A stretch of 23,287 bases of DNA from Phoronis australis (Eukaryota > Phoronida > Phoronidae), in NCBI GenBank assembly GCA_002633005.1, contig NMRA01000252.1, positions 578,331-601,617 on the forward strand, written 5' to 3'. The position numbers were made by a program, and so were the translations under genes. Shown here in pieces: positions 21,901 through 23,287 of this stretch. The number at the start of each line of letters is the position of its first letter. Positions within the stretch are counted from its first letter, which is position 1. A model generated the notes under the pieces. That model made no database searches. It was not told the origin of the DNA and saw only the letters and a list, made by a program, of their open reading frames with translations.

Positions 21901-22921
21901 ATCACTAGTGGACATTAATCTATTGAAGTTGTATCAAGACAGAAAATTTCAGTAGTACACTTAAATATAATTTTCTCTCAGTCCAGAATATTTATCACAG
22001 CTTAGTAGGAAATGGTACTTGTCTTCTACAACATTGGGGCAGAAGGGATACACTGTGTTTGCCCTATCCAAATTCAAGTGCCTGTCTACTTCAATTATGA
22101 GACTAGCTGCAACAACAAAACCATTCCATGGACACAATCACTAAGTTATTACAACAAAAAGTAATATCACGGATTACTAATGAAAAAATGGCTGTTGAGT
22201 GAATGTTTACTTCAGCAAAGTTACAAGTTTGACCCTAACTCTTGCCAAATTTCTGCATTTTCATTTTCTTGATTCCAGCAGTGATTGTTTTACAGATTTG
22301 TTGTTAATATCTCCTTGATAACTCATTCTTTATCCACTTATACCTATCCACTACTTAAACTAGCTACAAGCCAGCCTGTCATCAAATATGTAACTTTTGG
22401 CATAGGCAGCATTCCATCAACAGGTGTCAGCCTGACCTTAACTATGATAACATGATGATTTGGACGTGGGAAGAAGTGAGAGTTTGTTATTGCTTGAGAA
22501 AAGGTTTGGTGAATTGGCTTGTCACATAACATTATATGCAGCGAGGATGACTACGGGTAATAACAAACTGTTCATTCGACTGGCATTTACTTCTCGTCTG
22601 AGTTACTCACAAGTTGAGTCCAGTTTTGTAGTGGCAATTAGTTTGAATTAGATGTTTCACTTATCATCTGTGCTACTCACAAGCTGACACCAGTTTTGTG
22701 GCGGCAAATAGTTTGAATCGGAAGTTTCTTTGAAGGATGGCTGATTTTTAGCTAGTTTAAGTGCTCATTACTAACAAGTGTATTCACCGCAGGTCAGACA
22801 ATAGACTGTCGTCAGCCAGGCAGTCAGAATATAGACTGTCCTCATCCAGGCAGTCAGACTATAGACTGTCCACAGCCAGCCAGTCTGCTCTGTTGTCCGT
22901 CGGCTCCCACTCAACCATTAG
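883..22921 (+). CDS. FNBP1: F-BAR/HR1 adaptor of the CIP4/Toca family, 12 internal exons (partial gene)
   Basis: Join of exons 883-998, 2328-2378, 4623-4833, 6184-6288, 6648-6776, 7377-7523, 8346-8466, 10924-11021, 18580-18692, 19305-19437, 21309-21487 and 22793-22921. All phases agree; about 510 residues. Family knowledge: CIP4/FBP17/Toca-1 proteins dimerise through a curved F-BAR domain on PI(4,5)P2 membranes, bind Cdc42-GTP by HR1, and recruit N-WASP/WAVE and dynamin by a C-terminal SH3, in endocytosis and membrane tubulation. Seen here: F-BAR at window residues 1 to about 270, a polybasic linker (about 310-322), HR1 (about 333-408, with the hallmark MGDPAS) and a Ser-rich linker. The start codon exon (a short MSWG-type exon in relatives) and the SH3 exons lie outside the window. 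Invertebrates usually have one gene equally related to FNBP1, FNBP1L and TRIP10, so the symbol stands for the family, not for a paralogue. The family call is very secure. Confidence 0.95.
1026..1169. repeat. 45-bp minisatellite, 3 copies, with internal hairpin
   Basis: Units start at 1026, 1071 and 1116, with a partial copy at 1161. The array lies 27 bp downstream of the exon 2 donor but does not include it. In copy 1, CAGGGATA and TATCCCTG form an 8-bp inverted repeat with a 6-base loop. Because 45 is a multiple of 3 and the unit is near-palindromic, it creates open frames on both strands at 865-1254; these are repeat artefacts. Confidence 0.9.
1885..1955 (+). repeat. Solo module of the CTAGTGG element family
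   Basis: The segment with TTTCAGATGGAT, TTGCGCCCCCTAGTGGC and a following TTT/GTTT-rich stretch matches the order of motifs in the larger elements at 8606-9643 and 10148-10820 (CGGATGGATT then TGCGCCACCTAGTGG). It is probably a fragment of the same repeat family. Confidence 0.5.
2328..2378 (+). CDS. FNBP1: Exon 3: F-BAR, helix 1 to helix 2 connection
   Basis: Short 51-nt exon. Acceptor ctcccttacAG at 2326-2327, donor GTGAGT at 2379. It completes the split Lys codon and encodes KLHKNAQPKKREEDDY. This matches the vertebrate QPKK segment followed by an acidic run before the next helix. It ends in phase 2 (CA|G, Gln). Small size and both phases agree with its neighbours. Confidence 0.9.
2379..4622. 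other. Intron 3, with unexplained minus-strand open frames
   Basis: GT at 2379, AG at 4621-4622. It contains a 60-bp minisatellite (3659-3850). Minus-strand open frames of 89, 77 and 71 codons occur at 2878-3147, 3355-3588 and 4245-4460. Their translations look more protein-like than most chance frames, but I recognise no family, and no splice structure joins them convincingly. An old transposon remnant is possible. Confidence 0.5.
3659..3850. repeat. 60-bp minisatellite, 3 copies, each with GTAAGT
   Basis: Units at about 3661, 3721 and 3781 share ATAATTCTGGACTGGTAAGT and GATAGTCTGTGA. Each copy carries a perfect donor-like hexamer GTAAGT preceded by CTG or GAG. The last copy is shortened. 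It lies in the middle of intron 3, about 1.3 kb from exon 3. Confidence 0.85.
4623..4833 (+). CDS. FNBP1: Exon 4: F-BAR core helix
   Basis: Acceptor ctctaattgcAG at 4621-4622, donor AAT|GTAAGT at 4834. 211 nt, ending in phase 0. The translation contains DLAGQHEVIAETLNSS, the family signature AGQHEVI, and then ELKVERRKYLAEYLEC, the helix that carries a basic RRK patch on the concave membrane-binding face in FBP17/CIP4. The open frame runs on past the donor to 4987 but without family similarity, so the exon end is set at 4833, where the next exon continues the alignment (LDN-SKKQYEKAF). Confidence 0.93.
5064..5224. repeat. 53/54-bp minisatellite, 3 copies
   Basis: CATGGTTC starts units at 5064, 5117 and 5171. 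Each contains a version of CATCAGTTCACTCACTGGG and GTACTGAGTA. Confidence 0.85.
5392..5619. repeat. 34-bp minisatellite, about 7 copies, with GGTCAnnnTGACC palindromes
   Basis: The consensus unit has GGGTCACAATGACCAGTTCC followed by ATGTTACATGTGT. Copies start near 5393, 5427, 5461, 5493, 5527, 5561 and 5595. Four copies hold a perfect GGTCA-CAA-TGACC palindrome, at 5426-5438, 5460-5472, 5526-5538 and 5560-5572; others are mutated. This is the consensus form of an inverted-repeat-3 nuclear receptor (estrogen response element type) site. Function is only a possibility. Confidence 0.85.
5705..5815 (-). mobile_element. tRNA-derived SINE-like copy, minus strand
   Basis: On the minus strand the sequence reads TGGTATGAGCACTAGACCGG (box A-like), then GTGGTTTGATTCAC (close to the box B consensus GGTTCGAnTCC), then AGTTAGGCTTC and a GTGTTTATTTGA tail. 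The same tail and box B appear on the plus strand 70 bp away. No tRNA cloverleaf can be drawn end to end, so it is not a working tRNA gene. Confidence 0.5.
5885..5980 (+). mobile_element. Partial SINE-like copy, plus strand
   Basis: GAGACCTGTGATTCAATTCC, AGTTGGGCTTCCTGACTTG and TGTGTTTATTTGATAT match the 3' half of the minus-strand copy at 5705-5815. The box A part is poorly kept. Together they form a head-to-head inverted pair. Confidence 0.45.
6184..6288 (+). CDS. FNBP1: Exon 5: F-BAR helix
   Basis: Acceptor catgttgtAG at 6182-6183, donor AAG|GTGAGA at 6289. 105 nt, phase 0 to 0, 35 codons. It encodes SKKQYEKAFREAERAQEAYK and then KADADIYLSRAEVEK. This is the coiled-coil segment corresponding to SKRRFERDCKEADRAQ in human FBP17. 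Charged heptad-like spacing is clear and there are no internal stops. Confidence 0.92.
6289..6647. other. Intron 5
   Basis: GTGAGA at 6289, AG at 6646-6647. It contains a small repeated phrase (CATCTGTTGGTGAT and variants at about 6534-6631). No gene seen. Confidence 0.75.
6648..6776 (+). CDS. FNBP1: Exon 6: F-BAR helix
   Basis: Acceptor catcccttgtAG at 6646-6647, donor CAG|GTGAAC at 6777. 129 nt, phase 0 to 0, 43 codons. It encodes DDSKSEYACQLQKSNDDQ and then REHYNTLIPKTLQ. The block HYNTLIP corresponds to the vertebrate YYHTHIP at the end of the long F-BAR helix. Confidence 0.92.
6777..7376. other. Intron 6, nothing recognised
   Basis: GTGAAC at 6777, AG at 7375-7376. A 65-codon open frame at 6978-7175 has no recognisable motifs. 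No repeats noticed. Confidence 0.7.
7377..7523 (+). CDS. FNBP1: Exon 7: distal F-BAR helix
   Basis: Acceptor tgcctgttgtAG at 7375-7376, donor GCA|GTAAGT at 7524. 147 nt, phase 0 to 0, 49 codons. It encodes SLQDMDEKRICQIQEFMKSS and then ERKVSPIINTCVDGM and ASEAIDASA. It matches the family IPII-CLDGI block near the F-BAR C-terminal arm. The last 27 nt of the exon and the donor are the first unit of a 40-bp tandem array that continues into the intron, so identical donor-like sites occur at 7564 and 7604. The first donor is preferred because only it keeps the frame into exon 8. Confidence 0.92.
7497..7656 (+). repeat. 40-bp tandem array containing the exon 7 end and splice donor, 4 copies
   Basis: Units of exactly 40 bp start at 7497, 7537, 7577 and 7617. 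Unit 1 is the last 27 nt of exon 7 plus GTAAGTTATCACA. Units 2 and 3 keep GCA|GTAAG donors (7564, 7604); unit 4 has lost the donor. Unit 2 is identical to unit 1 across the exonic part. Use of donor 2 or 3 would read TGA at 7542-7544 in the exon 7 frame. Confidence 0.95.
7524..8345. other. Intron 7
   Basis: GTAAGT at 7524, AG at 8344-8345. It begins with copies 2-4 of the exon-end array. Open frames at 7741-8010 and 8037-8345 show no recognised domain. A short degenerate repeat (ATGCTGGACTCGTG and variants) lies at 8246-8325, next to exon 8. Confidence 0.7.
8246..8325. repeat. Short degenerate repeat beside exon 8, about 4 copies
   Basis: GATGCTG-CTCGTG, GATGCTGGTCTCGT, AATGCTGGACTTGTG and GATGCTGGACTCGTG follow each other at 18 to 25 bp spacing. 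The array is degenerate. Confidence 0.6.
8346..8466 (+). CDS. FNBP1: Exon 8: end of the F-BAR domain
   Basis: Acceptor gtgttacAG at 8344-8345, donor TCAG|GTAGGA at 8467. 121 nt, phase 0 to 1. It begins DSKLVIEKYKSGFQPPADIP and continues FEDLSDSASIGDTNSS. The KSGFQPPADIPFED stretch is a strong family signature just after the F-BAR core. The Ser/Thr-rich tail starts the linker. The open frame extends upstream into the intron, where similarity stops. Confidence 0.93.
8606..9643. mobile_element. Element A: terminal inverted repeats, CTAGTGG modules
   Basis: It begins ATGCGCCCAC (8606-8615) and ends GTGGGCGCAT (9634-9643), an exact 10-bp terminal inverted repeat. Inside are repeated phrases: TGTATCTCCTAAAC, TTTTCATGAAAT, CGGATGGATTC and CTAGTGG at 8929, 9089, 9432 and 9576. 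No transposase frame is present; open frames inside are not conserved with the second copy. It looks like a non-autonomous DNA element or modular foldback repeat. Confidence 0.65.
10148..10820. mobile_element. Element B: second, shorter copy of the same family
   Basis: It starts ATGTGCCCACATATTTACAT and ends GGTTGGCGCAT followed by TTCAATGG, matching both ends of element A in the same orientation (terminal inverted repeat imperfect). CTAGTGG or CTAATGG occurs at 10324, 10471, 10628 and 10750, spaced 147, 157 and 122 bp. It is about 370 bp shorter than element A, from loss of internal modules. Confidence 0.65.
10924..11021 (+). CDS. FNBP1: Exon 9: polybasic linker
   Basis: Acceptor actgtcattttcAG at 10922-10923, donor ACG|GTAAGT at 11022. 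98 nt, phase 1 to 0. It completes a Gly codon and encodes SNSKHDTAKGTITGKTKKKK then GGLFNLFSGKPT. Vertebrate relatives have a comparable basic segment (GKSKGKLWPFIKK) here. The patch could add membrane affinity or act as a localisation signal (inference). The following 7.5-kb intron lies where vertebrate genes place alternatively spliced linker exons. Confidence 0.88.
12431..12550. repeat. 36-bp minisatellite, about 3 copies
   Basis: ATCTCATGAGGAGCTGAGG starts full units near 12474 and 12510, preceded by a diverged copy from about 12431 and followed by a partial ATCTCATGAC. It lies about 60 bp upstream of the candidate 39-nt exon. Confidence 0.8.
12613..12651 (+). CDS. Candidate 39-nt cassette exon in intron 9
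   Basis: A strong pyrimidine tract (ttttctt...ctgcttacttttcaccgcttc) ends in AG at 12611-12612, and CAG|GTACAC follows at 12652. The 39 nt between keep phase 0 to 0, as needed between exons 9 and 10, and encode LSRASFRERRLSQ. The peptide is basic with RRLS, a PKA-type phosphorylation motif. Vertebrate FNBP1 genes have alternative linker exons at this place. No homology is claimed; this is a prediction from splice signals and phase only. Confidence 0.35.
12964..13478. repeat. About 270-bp direct duplication flanking a single N
   Basis: The block starting TGCATTAGACTTTGAAGTGC at 12964 is repeated from 13238, directly after the N at 13237. The copies differ by CCGAGG versus CCTGG, an extra TATTCGGG in the right copy, and three versus two units of a 42/43-bp minisatellite (13112-13236, 13393-13478). 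Best explained as two allelic contig ends placed side by side. Confidence 0.85.
13558..13657 (+). CDS. Candidate 100-nt alternative exon in intron 9
   Basis: Acceptor gctttgtcaatttttAG at 13556-13557 and donor TTCAG|GTACCT at 13658 flank an open 100-nt stretch in phase 0. The translation includes LPKVLDLSPLHSPDSVYSTV then SKNS, rich in Ser-Pro like a linker. The outgoing phase is 1, while exon 10 needs 0, so it could work only with another cassette of length 3n+2 or as a frame-changing exon. Weak candidate. Confidence 0.2.
15165..15392. repeat. 31-bp minisatellite with a hairpin in several units, about 7 copies
   Basis: The unit is near CAGAACATTGACATGTGACA plus ATGGTATAATG. In several copies CATTGTCA-TG-TGACAATG is an 8-bp perfect inverted repeat; in others the left arm is mutated to CATTGACA. 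Confidence 0.9.
16038..16052 (+). CDS. Candidate 15-nt microexon in intron 9
   Basis: A near-ideal acceptor (gttgtcttttctccttgtggcAG, ending 16037) and a strong donor CTG|GTAAGG (16053) are separated by 15 nt that read ILGFL in phase 0 to 0. Both sites are good, but a site pair this close may arise by chance. No homology evidence. Confidence 0.2.
16371..16455. repeat. Short minisatellite of about 30 bp, about 3 copies
   Basis: AGGGTAGTATCTACCT and ACCAGTGGGACAG alternate three times. Related ACCTGAGGTAAATACCTG words recur at 16630-16740. Confidence 0.75.
17562..17736. repeat. 35-bp minisatellite, 5 copies
   Basis: Units begin CCCACAATGCCTTAAGCATC at 17562, 17597, 17632, 17667 and 17702, each exactly 35 bp, with few differences. 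There are no variable spacers, so it is a simple tandem array. Confidence 0.95.
18580..18692 (+). CDS. FNBP1: Exon 10: first half of the HR1 (Cdc42-binding) domain
   Basis: Acceptor ctgtcttttgtAG at 18578-18579, donor AGCAG|GTATGA at 18693. 113 nt, phase 0 to 2 (split Arg codon AG|G). It encodes AEENKEDFSNLAPNQQRKQL, the family motif EDFSNLxPxQRRK, then VKKIEAIRAEIKKETDS, the first HR1 helix. The final 41 nt and the donor are the first unit of a 51-bp tandem array running to about 19138. The first donor gives the family-length domain. Donor 2 at 18744 is equally good and in frame, and would insert 17 residues. Confidence 0.92.
18652..19138 (+). repeat. 51-bp array made of the HR1 exon end plus its splice donor, about 9 copies
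   Basis: Units start at 18652, 18703 and 18754 and continue with more change to about 19138. Donor-like AG|GTATGA sites occur at 18693, 18744, 18863, 18913, 18964, 19015 and 19117; the copy 3 site is lost (AGATATG) and the one near 19066 is AAG|TATG-like. The spacing stays at 50-51 bp except for one 17-bp insertion. The first three copies are open in the HR1 frame and repeat EAIRAEIKKETDSR with variants; that frame stops at 18873. Confidence 0.95.
18693..19304. other. Intron 10
   Basis: GTATGA at 18693, AG at 19303-19304. Most of it is copies 2-9 of the exon 10 end array, followed by a small duplication of GACACAAGCATTTG (about 19134 and 19164). Confidence 0.8.
19305..19437 (+). CDS. FNBP1: Exon 11: second half of the HR1 domain
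   Basis: Acceptor gatgtatttatAG at 19303-19304, donor GAG|GTGAGA at 19438. 133 nt; the first base completes Arg, then 44 codons, phase 0 out. It encodes DAMVKMRDVYTNNPNMGDPA and then SIDKQLEDNAQKLDRLR and GEEQKFE. KMxDVYxxNPxMGDPAS is the most diagnostic HR1 signature of the CIP4/Toca family, which binds GTP-loaded Cdc42. The second helix is intact. A 26-bp intronic array seems to start on this donor. Confidence 0.95.
19433..19561 (+). repeat. 26-bp array that starts on the exon 11 donor
   Basis: TTGAGGTG occurs at 19433 (spanning TTTGAG|GTGAGA of exon 11) and again at 19458, 19484, 19510 and 19536, spaced 25, 26, 26 and 26. The later units read GTGTGTTGAGGTGGCCAGGT. Unit 1 matches only at its two ends, so the link to the splice site is likely but less clear than in exons 7 and 10. 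Confidence 0.8.
19718..19850. repeat. 33-bp minisatellite, 4 copies
   Basis: GTTACTCATA-type starts at 19718, 19751, 19784 and 19817 with CTGACCAT in each unit. The length is a multiple of 3, so it gives an open frame that is not a gene. Confidence 0.85.
19902..20560. repeat. Possible dispersed repeat with AAGATGGCGG-type words
   Basis: It contains phrases common in invertebrate dispersed repeats: ATCACGAAATTTGCAC, CCAAGATGGTGGATGTGGCG and CAAGATGGCGGAACTGG. A 182-codon open frame (19902-20450) runs through it with no domain I know. The limits are unclear. Confidence 0.3.
20751..21066. repeat. 156-bp direct repeat, 2 copies, with CAT/CGT triplets
   Basis: ACTGTAGCCTATTTCTT begins copies at 20751 and 20907. 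Both contain a run of ATC/GTC/ATT triplets and end near TCGCCAAGTGT. The triplet run differs in length between copies. Confidence 0.8.
21309..21487 (+). CDS. FNBP1: Exon 12: HR1 end and Ser-rich linker
   Basis: Acceptor ccccctcatcactgcAG at 21307-21308. The donor chosen is ACA|GTGGGT at 21488, which gives phase 2 and lets CA|G (Gln) form with exon 13; the later GT at 21492 would break the frame. It begins VFLSEVDHREG, continuing KFE of exon 11 as KFEAWLAEVEG does in FBP17. A Ser-rich low-complexity linker follows, including SRSSLVTDSPVSQSSSEV and SNPSLTGTPG. It is likely disordered and phosphorylatable (inference). Confidence 0.88.
21747..22110 (-). mobile_element. 5'-truncated LINE: reverse transcriptase C-terminus and 3' UTR
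   Basis: On the minus strand an open frame from about 22106 to a TAA at 21961-21963 encodes a tail containing CPNVVEDKYHFLLSC then DKYSGLRENYI. The pattern C-P-x-E-D-x-x-HFLL-x-C-x-x-Y-x-x-LR is the typical C-terminal Cys/His motif after the reverse transcriptase of many non-LTR retrotransposons. About 200 bp of 3' UTR follow, ending near AATGGATTGATTGAAC, the kind of short ATTG-repeat tail such elements carry. No RT catalytic motif is present, so this is a dead-on-arrival copy. Confidence 0.75.
22588..22727. repeat. 70-bp direct repeat, 2 copies
   Basis: ACTCACAAG-TGA-CCAGTTTTGT-G-GGCAA-TAGTTTGAAT occurs at about 22603 and 22673, with about 15 percent differences by eye. It lies 65 bp upstream of exon 13. 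Confidence 0.75.
22793..22882 (+). repeat. 30-bp coding tandem repeat, 3 copies
   Basis: Units start at 22793, 22823 and 22853, each beginning GTCAGA-TATAGACTGTC-type sequence and starting right at the exon 13 acceptor. They encode a decapeptide repeat (SDNRLSSARQ, SEYRLSSSRQ, SDYRLSTASQ). A partial fourth start (GTCTGC) follows. Confidence 0.95.
22793..22921 (+). CDS. FNBP1: Exon 13: linker made of a repeated Arg/Ser decapeptide
   Basis: Acceptor gtgtattcaccgcAG at 22791-22792; likely donor TTAG|GTATAA at 22922. 129 nt, phase 2 to 2. After the split Gln it encodes three copies of a decapeptide of the type RQS-D/E-Y/N-RLS, built on a 30-bp DNA repeat (22793-22882), then TASQSALLSVGSHSTI. The segment lies between HR1 and the expected SH3. 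No homologue of the repeat itself is known to me. The frame and phase support it as coding; the donor is reasonable but not certain, because the next exon is outside the window. Confidence 0.75.
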
Positions 22922-23287
22922 GTATAACAGTAGTGCAGCCTCCTGCCACATCACTCTCCACTCTTCTGCATGTTGACTAGTGCTTGTTACTTGCAGTGAC
23001 AAACATACATACATATACATGTATACACACATACATTCAGTCAACACTCCCTCATATGCACTTTGCACAGTTACGTGTCCAATAAATCCCAATTCTCTGC
23101 CATTCACAAAAGGCCTGTATAATATACCAATGTTCTGAAAATGTCCAACCCGGTCTCGTGATGTTGATGAGATAGACAGGTGCGAGTGAGAAACCAGGGC
23201 CCGGTCTCCAATCTTTTTACTCGAAATTGAACTCGAAATTAGGTTTGGCATTTTTTACTCTACTTTTGGGCGAACTCAAGATAAGTG
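22922..23287. other. Start of intron 13
   Basis: GTATAA at 22922. It contains a CATA-rich simple repeat at 23002-23035. No SH3-like exon is found before the end of the window. Confidence 0.65.
23002..23035. repeat. CATA-rich simple repeat
   Basis: Imperfect CATACATACATATACATGTA and ATACACACATACAT tract, with an ACATGT palindrome in the middle. Confidence 0.8.

Larger units (their letters stand above)
21488..22792. other. Intron 12
   Basis: GTGGGT at 21488, AG at 22791-22792. It contains a LINE 3' end on the minus strand (21747-22110) and a 70-bp two-copy repeat near exon 13. Confidence 0.75.

Overview
The window holds the middle of one large, intron-rich animal gene on the + strand. The gene encodes an F-BAR/HR1 adaptor of the CIP4/Toca family (vertebrate FNBP1, FNBP1L and TRIP10; usually one Cip4 gene in invertebrates). 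Twelve consecutive coding exons can be joined between 883 and 22921. Their phases agree and their splice sites are good. They give about 510 residues: nearly the whole F-BAR domain, a lysine-rich linker, the complete HR1 (Cdc42-binding) domain and a Ser-rich linker. The first exon, with the start codon, lies upstream of the window, and the SH3 domain and stop codon lie downstream. I see no second gene, RNA gene or bacterial-type feature. Most short open frames in the window are chance frames inside introns.

The organism is a metazoan: it has spliceosomal GT-AG introns and AT-rich, repeat-rich introns. The family match is close and no vertebrate-type repeats are seen, which suggests a marine invertebrate. 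Amphioxus is a leading candidate because minisatellites seeded on 5' splice junctions have, as I recall, been described there ('mirage' minisatellites). A mollusc or other lophotrochozoan cannot be excluded from this sequence alone.

Layout. 1-882 is intron with short repeats. 883-8466 carries exons 2-8 (F-BAR). Intron 8 (8467-10923) holds two related elements with terminal inverted repeats, built of modules around a recurring CTAGTGG motif. Exon 9 (polybasic linker) is at 10924-11021. Intron 9 (11022-18579) is 7.5 kb and holds minisatellites, a probable assembly duplication at a single N (13237) and three candidate cassette exons. Exons 10-11 (HR1) are at 18580-19437. Intron 11 holds tandem repeats and a possible dispersed repeat. 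Exon 12 is at 21309-21487. Intron 12 contains the 3' end of a LINE on the minus strand. Exon 13 (22793-22921) encodes a short repeated Ser/Arg peptide.

The most striking feature is that tandem arrays start exactly on exon/donor boundaries. The end of exon 7 plus its splice donor is repeated 4 times (40-bp unit). The end of exon 10 plus its donor is repeated about 9 times (51-bp unit, 17 codons, in frame for the first copies). The exon 11 donor appears to seed a 26-bp array. Exon 13 is itself made of a 30-bp coding repeat. The gene therefore has series of duplicate 5' splice sites. In the HR1 exon these could add 17 residues at a time without changing frame; in the F-BAR exon they would bring in a stop codon.
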